A DNA stretch of 64,000 nt from Gordonia sp049847105 (GTDB taxonomy: Bacteria; Actinomycetota; Actinomycetes; Mycobacteriales; Mycobacteriaceae): contig NZ_JBNCNS010000004.1 in the NCBI RefSeq assembly GCF_049847105.1, forward strand, positions 248,001-312,000, read 5' to 3'. Position 1 is the stretch's first letter. Every line of letters starts with the position of its first letter. Positions 32,206-41,477 of the stretch are shown here, one piece after another. A program made the translations under genes and the position numbers. The notes under the pieces were generated by a model that had not been told where the DNA came from, ran no database searches, and saw nothing but the letters and a program-made list of their open reading frames with translations.

Positions 32206-33858
32206 TCAGCGGTCGCGGAACTCGAGCACCGTGTCCTCGTGGGGGACTTCGCCTTTCGCCGGGCCGTCGATCCATTCGCGCAGCACCTTGGTGGCGCGGA
32301 CATCGTCCTCGTTGTACTCCAGCAGTCGTTGCCGCTGCGCCGGATCGGGGGTGGCGCCACCCAGACCGACGGCGTCTCGATACCAGTCCATCGACGCCTC
32401 GCCGCTCGCCTCGGCATCGCGCCAGGTGAAACCGGCGACCGGTGCGACTCGTTTGAGCCCCTTGCCGTTGGGACAGATGAAGTTGCGACCGACCGCCTCG
32501 TAGATGTCCACCCACTCGTCGGAGGCGATGAACTCTTCGACCTCGGCGCGCGGCGGTACCCCGTCGTCGCCGGCGAAACGCCGCGCGGATCCCAGCAGCC
32601 ACCGGTTCTCGGCCTGCTGTGAGTAGCAGTATGCCGCAAAGGTTTTCCCGGCGGCGCGGGCCGCTTCACGTTCGGCGGTGAGCCAGCCCCAGAACTCTGC
32701 GAACGATCTGCCCTCATCCCGGGTGGGGAGCGGCTCCCACGTGGCGAACGCCCGATACCGGACCTCGCGCGACGGATCGGCGTTGTCGGTCAGCAGGGTG
32801 CCCCACAGGTAGGCGCCATGTTCTCCGTAGCTCTCCATGTCCACGTCGACCTCGACGTCGGCCCGATCGACCTGCGGCTCTTCCAGGCGACGGATGAGCG
32901 GGATGTCGGTGAGCCAGGCGATCGCGTTCAGCACCGCGTCGTCGAACCGGATGTTTCCCGGCCAGTCCGTCGGTGGGGCGCCGCGGAATTGGGCCAGTTG
33001 GTCGATGGTCGTGATCCCGATCTCGCCCAGCGCGATGCTCTGGTTGCCGCCGACGACGAGACTCACGTCTCGGCGCTCTTCGAGTTCGGGCCCACAGCGC
33101 GGCCACCACGGACAGCTCCGGCACTCGCCGATGCGGCGCGGCGTGGTGGGGATGGTCTGCCCGGCGATCGCCATCCGGCGTTCGAACGTCTCGGCGTAAT
33201 CCTCCAGCAGACCGGCCATCTCGAAGACGACGATGCAATCTGCGTCGATCCCGATGACACCGCCCCTGAGATCCACCAGGTCGGCCGAGGGCGTCAACCC
33301 GAGGTCGAGCAACATCGCGGTCAGCTGAGCCAGCCGCAGTTGGTCGCGACGCTGATTACGCGCGTTGCGGGACGCGTCCGGTCGCGGTGCCCACGTCCAG
33401 ACGGGACTCGTCAGCGTCGAGCCGCCGTTACCGCCGTTTCCGGGTTTCACGTCGTAGCTGACCCGATGGTTCACCACGATCACCGGGACGTAGCCGGAGC
33501 CGTTGCGAATGAGCAACTCGGCGTGCCCTCGCCTGCCACGTTCGCGGTCGGTCGGCAAGGTGGCGTTCCAGATCCAGGGGGTCTCGGCGGCGCACGCGGC
33601 CATGGTGGCCGCGACGCGTGTCGCATGGTCGGACGTCGGGTCGACCAGCACGACCGTGCCGGGTGGCTGATCGCTGTGCAGACCGCGCACCATGTCGCGC
33701 ACCCCGCCGCGATGGTCCGCGGCGGCATCCTTGCGCCGCTGCGCCTCGGGCGTATCGGGACGCGCACGGACGAGGTCGGGGTGCGACTGGTCGAGCGCGA
33801 GACGATGTTCGCAGCCCGCGAGATCGCGCGGGTGCAAGACCACTGCCGCTGCTGCCAC
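32206..33858 (-). CDS. TM0106-family RecB-like nuclease with RNase-H-like domain
   Basis: 550 residues from GTG at 33858, with an AAGGA ribosome site 7 bp upstream. The N-terminal half is RecB-like, with a Cys cluster CRSCPWWPRCGPELEE near residue 270 that suggests an Fe-S cluster as in AddB/Cas4-type nucleases. A helix-hairpin-helix-like stretch (LGEIGITTIDQLAQFRG) follows. The C-terminal 220 residues form the YprB-type RNase-H-like domain, with acidic VDVDMES and a final YNEDDVRAT. It may take part in DNA repair; the substrate is unknown. Longer upstream starts are possible but look non-conserved. Confidence 0.85.
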   Translation of the reverse strand: MAAAAVVLHPRDLAGCEHRLALDQSHPDLVRARPDTPEAQRRKDAAADHRGGVRDMVRGLHSDQPPGTVVLVDPTSDHATRVAATMAACAAETPWIWNATLPTDRERGRRGHAELLIRNGSGYVPVIVVNHRVSYDVKPGNGGNGGSTLTSPVWTWAPRPDASRNARNQRRDQLRLAQLTAMLLDLGLTPSADLVDLRGGVIGIDADCIVVFEMAGLLEDYAETFERRMAIAGQTIPTTPRRIGECRSCPWWPRCGPELEERRDVSLVVGGNQSIALGEIGITTIDQLAQFRGAPPTDWPGNIRFDDAVLNAIAWLTDIPLIRRLEEPQVDRADVEVDVDMESYGEHGAYLWGTLLTDNADPSREVRYRAFATWEPLPTRDEGRSFAEFWGWLTAEREAARAAGKTFAAYCYSQQAENRWLLGSARRFAGDDGVPPRAEVEEFIASDEWVDIYEAVGRNFICPNGKGLKRVAPVAGFTWRDAEASGEASMDWYRDAVGLGGATPDPAQRQRLLEYNEDDVRATKVLREWIDGPAKGEVPHEDTVLEFRDR

Positions 33859-34033
33859 TCGCCCATCCTTTCCGACATCGGTCCGTGCCTCGCGTCGTGC
33901 ACCGACGCTTCGCGCGGGACCGCCCTCGTCGAGCCTATGTAATGCTTGTACCGATGCACGCACTCCCGCTCGGTTTCCGAGCCGGGTGGTTATCTCAAGC
34001 TCCGGGACACCGCACAGGAGGTAGGTTCCTCAG

Positions 34034-34726
34034 ATGGGATTGTTCTCGTCGGATGGCAAGACTCGCGCCCAGCGAAAGGCCGAGGCCAAGGCGCTGAAGA
34101 CCAAGGCCAAGTTGGAGGCCAAGCTCGAGGCGAAGAGTGCGCGGAGGTCGGACAAAGCCCGACGCCGCGCCGACCGTAAGGACCACGCCAAGGAGTTGAA
34201 GCAGGAGCGCAAGACCACCAAGGCGGCCGGCAAGGTCCAGCAGAAGGTGGCGAAGGCCGACGCCAAGGCGACCGCGGCCAAGGCGAAGGCCGACGCCGAC
34301 GCCCAGGCGTTCAGCCCGGCAAGTGTCCGCCGTTATCTGACCGTCGTGCGGCTGCTGTCGCCCATTGTCGTGCCGATCGCCTATCGCGCGGCGGTGGCGG
34401 CGCGCGGTCAGGTCACCGCGCTCCAGGCGAACCGCGCCGGTGTCTCACCGGATGTGCTGCGTCAGTTCTCCGGCCACGGCGCGACGCTGTCGGCACGGAT
34501 CGCCAGCACCCGGGCATCGCTGGAGAAGGTCGCCACCAAGGACACCTCCGACGAGGGTTCGGCGTTCGTGTCCGCGATGGCGACCCGTCTCGACAACCTC
34601 GCGATCGCCGTCGACGCCGCGGAGGCCATGCCGGCGGCTCAGCGCCGGACCGCACACCAATCGATCGAGTCAGAACTCGAAGCCATCGAGGCGGACATCC
34701 TGGCACGGCTCGGCGTGCGCGCCTGA
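34034..34726 (+). CDS. DUF6474 family protein (Rv3850-like)
   Basis: 230 residues. Residues 1-95 are an extremely Lys/Ala/Glu-rich, probably coiled-coil helix (KAEAKALKTKAKLEAK and similar). Residues 100-230 form a separate helical domain (VRRYLTVVRLLSPIVVPIAYR...). No signal peptide. The position between the EspR-like and Hns-like genes equals Rv3850 in M. tuberculosis. The basic N-terminus suggests nucleic-acid or membrane-surface binding, but no function is known. Confidence 0.8.
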   Translation: MGLFSSDGKTRAQRKAEAKALKTKAKLEAKLEAKSARRSDKARRRADRKDHAKELKQERKTTKAAGKVQQKVAKADAKATAAKAKADADAQAFSPASVRRYLTVVRLLSPIVVPIAYRAAVAARGQVTALQANRAGVSPDVLRQFSGHGATLSARIASTRASLEKVATKDTSDEGSAFVSAMATRLDNLAIAVDAAEAMPAAQRRTAHQSIESELEAIEADILARLGVRA

Positions 34727-34819
34727 TCCTCCGTCGCGCGGTGCGTGACCACGCCGACGTCGTAAAATGGGGCCCTACCCGCCGCACCGATTCACCACGC
34801 AAGGGAGCGTGAGCAGCAG

Positions 34820-35557
34820 ATGACCGACTCCGGCCCGAACAACACTCCCCAGGACTCCCCGTCCGACGACTCGGCGTCCGAGGTGGCCGGGTCGCCGGAG
34901 TCGGCAGGTACCGAGGCCGACAAGCAGGCCGGCGAGAGCGCACCGGCCACCGAGACGCCTGCCGAGAAGGCACCGCCGAAGAAGGCTGAGCCAAACAAGG
35001 CCGCACCAAACAAGGCCGCACCAAACAAGGCCGCAGCCAAGAAGCCGGCTGCGAAAAAGGCGCCGGCCAAGAAAGCGCCTGCGAAGAAGGCAGCAACACA
35101 CAAGGCCGCGGCAAAGAAGTCACCCGCCCAGAAGCAGGCGACCGACAAGCAGGCGGCCGAGGAGCAGGCGGCACGGGAGACAAAACCGACGAGCGAGACG
35201 CCGGCCGAGCCGGACCCGCCGGCACCGCCCGATACCCCCGCACCGAAGCCCGACGTCGCCGCACCGAGGCCTGCCGCGCCCAAGTCCGCACCGCCCAAGC
35301 CCCCGGTCAAGAAGAAGGCGCCGACCGGACCGTCGGGTCCCGCGTCGACCGCACCGTCGGCCCCGCCGTCGCGTCCGTCTCCGGCCGTCGTCGACGCCGT
35401 CGCCGAATCCGATGCGCAGCGAGCAACCTTCGCGCAGCTCCGGGCCGGGGCGCCCACCGAGCTCCCGTCGGCGAACCGGACGGTCCCGATCGCCGCTGGC
35501 GCGGCGCTCGCCGCCCTGGTGGCGATCCTGATCGCGGTATTGCGGCGCCGCCGCTAG
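34820..35557 (+). CDS. hns: Membrane-anchored histone-like protein (Rv3852 Hns-like)
   Basis: 245 residues. After an acidic start come about 12 copies of short AKKAPAKKA-type repeats (about residues 50-110), like the tail of eukaryotic histone H1. A Pro/Ala-rich linker follows and a C-terminal transmembrane helix (about 222-241) ends in RRRR. M. tuberculosis Rv3852 has the same three-part plan but is only 134 residues. It would tether DNA to the inner membrane face. A 15-bp unit (ACCAAACAAGGCCGC) is repeated three times near 34990-35030. Its TAG stop shares the bases CTAG with the convergent gene's stop. Confidence 0.82.
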   Translation: MTDSGPNNTPQDSPSDDSASEVAGSPESAGTEADKQAGESAPATETPAEKAPPKKAEPNKAAPNKAAPNKAAAKKPAAKKAPAKKAPAKKAATHKAAAKKSPAQKQATDKQAAEEQAARETKPTSETPAEPDPPAPPDTPAPKPDVAAPRPAAPKSAPPKPPVKKKAPTGPSGPASTAPSAPPSRPSPAVVDAVAESDAQRATFAQLRAGAPTELPSANRTVPIAAGAALAALVAILIAVLRRRR

Positions 35558-36402
35558 GTCGACTGGACCGCCACGCGGTCGAGGATCGCAGACGCAACCT
35601 CGGCAGGCCGGTTCTCCGGCAACCAGTGGTCGGCTCCGTGGATGACGCGGAAGTCGTATGGCGCGTCCACCCAGTTCGCGGTCATCTCCGCACCCGTGCG
35701 ACCGAGCGCGAAATCGCCGTCGCTCCACAGGTATGTGGTCGGGACGACGATCTTCGGGAACCGCCGATCCTCGCGCGTCCCGAGAGGCAGGCCGCGGTAC
35801 CAGTTCAACGCCCCGGTCAGCGCACCCGAGGCGACGATGTCGTCGTAGAGGCGACTCGCGAACGGCTCCGGCAACCCGATCCTCTTCCCACCCCCGGCCG
35901 ACGGCCGAAAAACCCTGGACAGGAACAGTTCCGGGATCTTCGGCAGGTTGAAGAACGCCATGTACCACGACCGGAGCAGCTGTCCGCGTGGCATCGCGCG
36001 CAGAAATGCGGCCGGATGTGGCACCGACACCGCGGTCAGCGTGCGGATCCGATCGGGATGCGCGCCCGCCACCGACCACGCGACGGCAGCTCCCCAGTCG
36101 TGGCCGACCAGGTCAACCGACTCGACGCCCAGGGCGTCGATCAGCGCGACCACGTCGCCGACGAGCTCACCCATGCGGTAATCGCGACGAGCGCTCGGTC
36201 GCGCGCGCGGCGAATAGCCACGCTGGTCCGGGGCTATCGTTCGAAAACCCTTGTCGTGCAACAGCGGTGCGACCAGTTCCCAGGCCGTCGCGCGTTGTGG
36301 GAAGCCATGCAGCAAGACGATCGGAACGCCGTCGATCGGTCCGCTGTCGATCACGTCGAAGACGTAGGGGCCATTGGCGAACTCGGTGAGTCGGTCGGTC
36401 AT
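35554..36402 (-). CDS. Alpha/beta hydrolase, epoxide-hydrolase/dehalogenase type
   Basis: 282 residues from the ATG at 36402 (MTDRLTEFANGPYVF), which has better ribosome-site spacing than the ATG at 36411. The nucleophile elbow is GHDWGAAVAW, with Asp rather than Ser, as in epoxide hydrolases and haloalkane dehalogenases. The oxyanion motif HGFPQRATAW and DQRGYSPRARP lie upstream, and the catalytic His is in HGADHWLPENRP. Cytoplasmic. The substrate is not predictable; EphF-like enzymes in mycobacteria act on epoxy lipids. Confidence 0.9.
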   Translation of the reverse strand: MTDRLTEFANGPYVFDVIDSGPIDGVPIVLLHGFPQRATAWELVAPLLHDKGFRTIAPDQRGYSPRARPSARRDYRMGELVGDVVALIDALGVESVDLVGHDWGAAVAWSVAGAHPDRIRTLTAVSVPHPAAFLRAMPRGQLLRSWYMAFFNLPKIPELFLSRVFRPSAGGGKRIGLPEPFASRLYDDIVASGALTGALNWYRGLPLGTREDRRFPKIVVPTTYLWSDGDFALGRTGAEMTANWVDAPYDFRVIHGADHWLPENRPAEVASAILDRVAVQST

Positions 36403-36527
36403 CGTCGTCATCCTTCCCCGGTGAATGACCCGACAGTACCTGCCGGAGAACACCGACGATGCGAAGAGCCGCCCACCCCTGAGGGTGAGCGGCTCTTCCT
36501 GGTCGCTGGTCGGTCGAGGGCGTCGGA

Positions 36528-38660
36528 TCAGTTGAGCTGGTAGACCGTCGTCCCGCCGACTGTGGTCGCGGTGTAGTTCTGCGCGACCCAGGTGGAGATC
36601 TCGGAGTTGCCGCCGGGACCGCCCTGTCCGCCGCCGCCACCGATGTAGTAGCCGATCTTGCCGTCCTTCACGTAGTCGATGAACTCCTGCAGGGTCGGAG
36701 CGGGGTCTCCGCTCCATCCACCGATGGCCATCACCGCGGTGTCCGTGGCGATCTCGATGCCGGAGGCGGATTGCGACCCGTTGGTGGCCGCCGACCACGT
36801 GGCGTCCGAGGACTTCAGCAGGGCGACGAGTTCGGTGTTCGACGAGATGTCGCCACCCATGCCACCACCCATGCCGCCACCACCGGACGGGCGCTGGCCC
36901 TGACCACTGTTGGTCGTGGTGCCGCTCTGCGTTTGACCACCCTGGGCCTGTCCGTTCTGGGCCTGACCGTTCTGGGTCTGACCGTTCTGGGACGGCGGAG
37001 TGCTGCCGTTCCCGCCGGGAGCGTTGCCACCCGGGGTGTTGCCACCGCCGCGGTTTCCACCGCCTCCGCCGGGTCCGCCCATGCCGCCACTTTTCATGGA
37101 GGTGCTGACCGCGGTCGGGATCGATCCGGTGTGTGCGGTCGCGGCGGTCGCGATCGCGAATCCGACGCTGCCACCGGCCCCGGCGAGCGCACCGATGATC
37201 ACGGCGCCCGCCACGGCCTTACGCCAGGCCATCACGCTGCCCACGAGCAGCATCACCACGCTGATCACCGCCACCGCACCGATCAGCCAACGGCACCAGA
37301 CGGGCCCGAAGTCGTTGCGGTTCAGCAGTACGATGGACCACCAGCCGGCGAGACCGATCATCGCGGCCAATGCGATCCGCCCGTCCCAGTGATCCCGTCG
37401 CCGCCAGGCGAACACACCGCCCATGCCGACCATCGCGCCGATCGCCGGCGCCAAGGCCACCGTGTAATAGGGGTGGATGGTGCCGCTCATGAAGCTGAAG
37501 ATCAGTCCGGTGATCACCAGCCAGCCGCCCCAGGCGACCACGGCGCCACCCTCGACGCGGCTGATCCCGTTGGTGAAGCGGAAGATCGGGAAGCTGCGCA
37601 CCCCGAGGTAGATCGCGAAGGCCAGTGCGAACAGGGCCACCGGGAGCAACCACGAGATCTCGTTGCCCATCTCCGAACTGAAGAGCCGGTTGAGGCCCGT
37701 CGAACCTCCGAAAGAACCGCCGGCCTGTCCACCACCGGGGCCGCCGCCCCCACCGGCGCCGCCTCCGCCACTGATGCGGCCCACGCCGTTGTAGCCCCAC
37801 ACCAGATCCATGAAGGTGTTGTTCGTCGAGCCGCCGATGTACGGGCGCGCCGAGGCCGGCACCAGGATGGTCGCCAGCACAAACCAGCCCGCCGACACGA
37901 TGAGCGCGACGGTCGCACCGATCAGGTGGCCGATCCGCTTCCACCAGCCGTTGTCGGCGAACATCAGGTATGCCAACCCGAAAGCGGGCAGCACGAGCAA
38001 TCCCTGCAACATCTTGGTGAGGAAGGCGAAGCCCAGGGCCACACCGACCAGCGCGAGCCAACGGCCCGAGTTCGTCCCGATCGCCCGGATCAACGCATAA
38101 CCCGCGGCCACCATCAGCAGGACGAGCAACGCATCCGGGTTGTTGAACCGGAACATCAGCGCCGCGGCCGGGGTGAAGGCGAGCACAGCGCCCGCGATCA
38201 GGCCTGCGGCAGTGCCGTGGCGCGCGTCGGTGAAGGTACGTCGCATCGCGCAGTACAGGAGCGCGACCGCGGCCACCCCCATCAATGCCTGCGGGACCAG
38301 CACCGCCCAGCTGTTCATCCCGAACACCCGCACCGACAGGCCGGTCACCCAGAGGGACGCCGGCGGCTTGTCGACCGTGATGAAGTTCGCCGAATCGAGC
38401 GATCCGAAAAACCAGGCCGTCCAGCTCTGCGAGCCCGCCTGGGCGGCCGCCGCGTAGAAGGTGTTGGCGTACCCGCTGGCCGCCAGGTTCCAGAGGTAGA
38501 GCACGGCGGTGGTCACCAACAGCCCCGTCAGGGCGAACGGGCTCCAGGCCACGGCGCGCTTGGGCCGCGGTTTCTCGCCGGCGTGGCGGCCGCGCGCTCC
38601 GGCCGGGGGTGGCGGTTCGCCGGGCGTCGTCGCACCCGGGCGTGCCAGCACTGTGGTCAT
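36528..38660 (-). CDS. GT39-family membrane glycosyltransferase
   Basis: 710 residues from ATG at 38660, with AGGAGG 4 bp upstream. It is a polytopic protein of about 11-12 helices in residues 45-500, of the PMT/ArnT superfamily that uses polyprenyl-phosphate sugars at the outer face. The acidic pair near the first loop is in DSANFITVDKPPA. Gly-rich stretches interrupt a loop (GGGGAGGGGGPGGGQ) and fill residues about 555-625 with QNGQ repeats, before a C-terminal extracellular domain (AIGGWSGDPAPTLQEFIDY). The acceptor and sugar are unknown. Confidence 0.88.
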   Translation of the reverse strand: MTTVLARPGATTPGEPPPPAGARGRHAGEKPRPKRAVAWSPFALTGLLVTTAVLYLWNLAASGYANTFYAAAAQAGSQSWTAWFFGSLDSANFITVDKPPASLWVTGLSVRVFGMNSWAVLVPQALMGVAAVALLYCAMRRTFTDARHGTAAGLIAGAVLAFTPAAALMFRFNNPDALLVLLMVAAGYALIRAIGTNSGRWLALVGVALGFAFLTKMLQGLLVLPAFGLAYLMFADNGWWKRIGHLIGATVALIVSAGWFVLATILVPASARPYIGGSTNNTFMDLVWGYNGVGRISGGGGAGGGGGPGGGQAGGSFGGSTGLNRLFSSEMGNEISWLLPVALFALAFAIYLGVRSFPIFRFTNGISRVEGGAVVAWGGWLVITGLIFSFMSGTIHPYYTVALAPAIGAMVGMGGVFAWRRRDHWDGRIALAAMIGLAGWWSIVLLNRNDFGPVWCRWLIGAVAVISVVMLLVGSVMAWRKAVAGAVIIGALAGAGGSVGFAIATAATAHTGSIPTAVSTSMKSGGMGGPGGGGGNRGGGNTPGGNAPGGNGSTPPSQNGQTQNGQAQNGQAQGGQTQSGTTTNSGQGQRPSGGGGMGGGMGGDISSNTELVALLKSSDATWSAATNGSQSASGIEIATDTAVMAIGGWSGDPAPTLQEFIDYVKDGKIGYYIGGGGGQGGPGGNSEISTWVAQNYTATTVGGTTVYQLN

Positions 38661-38788
38661 GGGTCCTCCTGTGTCGGATGTCTTGATCCCACAGTGGGGC
38701 CTGCGACTCACGCCAGGCTGGACGATGACTGGGAGAACCCTGTGAGCGCCGACGCCACGTTGCAGCGTGTCATGTCCATCACAGAAAT

Positions 38789-38804
38789 GACCGTGTACAC
38801 GGTC
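38789..38804. promoter_or_regulatory. Perfect 16-bp palindrome, candidate operator
   Basis: GACCGTGTACACGGTC is a perfect palindrome in the 210-bp divergent gap between the GT39 gene and the Rv1733c-like gene, 67 bp before the latter's proposed start. It does not match the DosR box. Confidence 0.5.
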
Positions 38805-38870
38805 GTCGCTCGCCATTCCGCCGTTTTCGGCAGATGCTGGAGGTACAAGGTCCCGGATCAGATCGACACC

Positions 38871-39449
38871 ATGGGGAGGACGAACGGTTTGCGGTACGCG
38901 CTCGGCACGATCGGCGGACGGATGCCATGGTCGTCCAATCCGCTCCTGCGGCGAGGCGACCGGATGGTCGCCACCGTCGGGCTCGTGGCCGTGGTCGTCG
39001 CGCTGCTCGCCGTCCCCCTGGCGGTCCTCGTGGGGTGCTCGACGTACGGCCAGGTGTCGGCGCGCGCCGCATCGACCACGCCGGTGACGGCTCGCGTGGT
39101 CGACGTGCTGCCCGCCGACCCGACCGCACTGGACACCGGGGCCACGGTCAGGTGGATGGACGACGGCGTGGCCAGGACCGACACCACATCGGTGCCGTCG
39201 ACGACCCGTGCCGGCACGACGACCCGGATCTGGACGGATTCGTCCGGCAACGTGGTACCGCAGCCACCGGACAGATTCGGACGAGTGGCCGGTGCCGCTG
39301 CGGTCGGGGTGTTCGGGTGGCTCACGATCGCGGCACTACTGCTGGCCGGCGTGCGTCTGGTCGGCCTGGGGGTGGCACGACGTCACGCGGACCGCTGGGA
39401 CGTCGAGTGGCGGCAGGCGAGCGCCGCGGACGGCTGGGCGTCACACTGA
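38871..39449 (+). CDS. Rv1733c-like two-helix membrane protein
   Basis: 192 residues from the ATG at 38871; a TTG at 38889 preceded by GGGAGGA is an alternative start. NPLLRRGDRMVATVGLVAVVVALL leads into the first membrane helix, an extracytoplasmic domain of about 90 residues (TARVVDVLPADPTALDTGATVRWMDDG) follows, and a second helix (about 150-172) ends in a basic tail. M. tuberculosis Rv1733c, a dormancy-regulon membrane protein, has the same plan, including the NPLxRGxDR start. No DosR box is visible upstream. The function is unknown. Confidence 0.8.
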   Translation: MGRTNGLRYALGTIGGRMPWSSNPLLRRGDRMVATVGLVAVVVALLAVPLAVLVGCSTYGQVSARAASTTPVTARVVDVLPADPTALDTGATVRWMDDGVARTDTTSVPSTTRAGTTTRIWTDSSGNVVPQPPDRFGRVAGAAAVGVFGWLTIAALLLAGVRLVGLGVARRHADRWDVEWRQASAADGWASH

Positions 39450-39475
39450 TCCCTCGTGACACCGCGGGTCGGTTT

Positions 39476-39808
39476 TCATCCTGCGCTGTCGATGACAAGT
39501 GTGGGTGCAATGTCGTTGGTCAACAACATGCGGGATCCGATCAGGTGTCCGCGGATCTGCGGATCGGACGTCGCGGCGATCTTGCGGGTGATGACATCGA
39601 CGATGAGATCGCGGATGTCGGGTTCGGTGACGTTGCTCGTGTCGCCCCAGTTCTGGGGATCGGCATCGTTGAGCAGGATGGCGACCGCCCGGTGGACGCG
39701 CCGTTGGCCGGGGGCGTCGACGCAGATGGTGGCCAATCGGTGGTGCTGGGAAATCAGCCCGCGGAGCTCGGTGCGGGCGCAGACGGCAATTGCGTGGTGA
39801 CGGGTCAT
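39476..39808 (-). CDS. Hypothetical protein
   Basis: 110 residues, soluble. It has a mixed composition that looks coding (PDIRDLIVDVITRKIAATSDPQIRGHLIGSRMLL) but matches no family that is recognised. It lies 55 bp downstream of the carboxyltransferase on the same strand and may belong to that transcript. The codon thirds here contain more A and T than those of flanking backbone genes. Confidence 0.5.
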   Translation of the reverse strand: MTRHHAIAVCARTELRGLISQHHRLATICVDAPGQRRVHRAVAILLNDADPQNWGDTSNVTEPDIRDLIVDVITRKIAATSDPQIRGHLIGSRMLLTNDIAPTLVIDSAG

Positions 39809-39863
39809 AGTGTGCTCGTTCGTGTGTGATGGTCTCGGCCGTCGTGTCTCTGGGACGGCGGCG

Positions 39864-41477
39864 CTACAGGGGCATCAGGAGATGTTTACGAGTGCTGCGT
39901 GGGCCATCCTTGTCGGCGAGCATCGCCAGCGATCTGCGTAGCTCGAGTCTGGTCTGGGACGGTTCGATGACGGCGTCGATGTAACCTCGCTCGGCAGCCA
40001 CCCACGGGGTCGCGACAGTCGTGTTGTACAGATCGATCATCTGCTGTCGGACGGCGGCCCGATCGGCCTCCGGCACCGAGGCGAGCTGGCGGCGTTGGGT
40101 GAGGCTGACCGCGGCTTCACCACCCATGACGGCGATTCGGGCGGTCGGCCAGGCGAGGTTGATGTCTGCCCCGAGTTGTTTGGAACCCATCACCGCGTAG
40201 CCGCCGCCGAATGCCTTGCGGGTGATGACCGTGACGATCGGTACGGTTGCTTCGACGACCGCGTAGAAGAAGCGCCCACCACGTTTGATGACGCCGATAC
40301 GTTCTTCCTCGACCCCCGGCAGAACTCCGGGTGTGTCGACGACGAAGATCAGCGGCAGTCCAAACGCGTCACAGAGACGAATGAAGTGGGCGGCCTTGTC
40401 TGAGGCGCGCGCGTCGATCGCGCCGGCCGCCACCTGCGGCTGGTTCGCGACCACACCTACGCTTCGCCCATCGACTCGAGCGAATGCGGTGATCATGTTG
40501 GCGGCCACACCATCGCCGATCTCGTGTAGGTCTCCGTCGTCGAAAATTCGTAGCAAGACGTCGAACATGTCATACCCGACGTTGTGCTCGTCGGGAATCA
40601 CACGATCGAGTTCGCGGTCGGAATCGGTGATCTCGGGTTCCAGTCCCGGATTGACCAGCGGTGCGCGTTCGAAACAGCTCGACGGCATGAAGCGCAGATA
40701 TGCCCGCGCCCAATCGAACGCCTCCTTTTCGTCTTCTGCGACATGGTGGATGTTGCCGTTGTGGGCTTGGTTGACGGCACTGCCGAGTTCGTCGAGCGTC
40801 ACTTCTTCGCCCGTCGTCTCCCGGATCACGTCAGGGCCGGTGACGAACATGTGTGACGACTTCGTCGCGATCAGGACATCGGTGTTGATTGGCGAATAGA
40901 CCGCTCCTGCAGCGCATTTGCCCAGCATCACCGACACCTGGGGCACCAGACCCGACAAATTGTGTTGACGCCGGCTCACCCACGCATACCAGGCCAGGGA
41001 TGTGACGGCGTCCTGGATGCGGGCGCCACCGGAGTCGTTGATGGCGATGAACGGGCATCCGACTGTGGCGGCGGTCTCCATCGCGCTGGCCACCTTACGG
41101 CCGAACATCTCACCGACCGAGCCACCGAAGACTGTTTGGTCGTGAGCGATCACCACGGCCGGTCGGCCCTCGATGGTTGCATGGCCCGTGACCACACCGT
41201 CGCCGTAGAGAGCACCCGGGGATCCGGGCTGCTTGACCAGCGCCCCGATCTCCACAAAGCTCCCGGCATCGACGAGCATCGCAATCCGCTCGCGTGGACT
41301 GGGAATCCCCTTCAGCTCTCGCTTCGCGACTCCCGCAGCGCCGGCGGGCTCCCGGGTCTGCGCCATTCGGCGATACAGCTCCGCGAGCTTGTCGGCGGTC
41401 GTTGCGGGTGCCGCCGCGACCTCGGGCGTGGCGACCAGCCCGCCGCGTTGGAATTCGCCAAGTGCTTGTGTGGTCAT
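39864..41477 (-). CDS. Acyl-CoA carboxylase carboxyltransferase (AccD4-type paralogue)
   Basis: 537 residues. Carries the carboxyl from biotin to an acyl-CoA. The two crotonase-like halves show the oxyanion-forming Gly-Gly pairs: INDSGGARIQDAVTSL in the N-half and KAFGGGYAVMGSKQLGAD in the C-half. GALYGDGVVTGH, VIAHDQTVFGGSVGEMFG and LGKCAAGAVYSPI closely recall AccD4 of M. tuberculosis, which carboxylates long acyl-CoA for mycolate synthesis. It is not beside fadD32 and pks13 here, so it may be a second copy for another acyl-CoA. Its ATG overlaps the stop of the upstream 105-residue gene. Confidence 0.9.
   Translation of the reverse strand: MTTQALGEFQRGGLVATPEVAAAPATTADKLAELYRRMAQTREPAGAAGVAKRELKGIPSPRERIAMLVDAGSFVEIGALVKQPGSPGALYGDGVVTGHATIEGRPAVVIAHDQTVFGGSVGEMFGRKVASAMETAATVGCPFIAINDSGGARIQDAVTSLAWYAWVSRRQHNLSGLVPQVSVMLGKCAAGAVYSPINTDVLIATKSSHMFVTGPDVIRETTGEEVTLDELGSAVNQAHNGNIHHVAEDEKEAFDWARAYLRFMPSSCFERAPLVNPGLEPEITDSDRELDRVIPDEHNVGYDMFDVLLRIFDDGDLHEIGDGVAANMITAFARVDGRSVGVVANQPQVAAGAIDARASDKAAHFIRLCDAFGLPLIFVVDTPGVLPGVEEERIGVIKRGGRFFYAVVEATVPIVTVITRKAFGGGYAVMGSKQLGADINLAWPTARIAVMGGEAAVSLTQRRQLASVPEADRAAVRQQMIDLYNTTVATPWVAAERGYIDAVIEPSQTRLELRRSLAMLADKDGPRSTRKHLLMPL

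Noticed and set aside
36771..38870. A very long plus-strand frame opposite the GT39 gene
   Set aside because: GC-rich third-position bias opens antisense frames; the minus strand carries a full GT39 membrane protein with a good ribosome site. Only the 3' part from 38871 is a real gene.
38871..39449. DosR-regulated promoter for the Rv1733c-like gene
   Set aside because: No match to the 20-bp DosR consensus was found in the upstream 210 bp.
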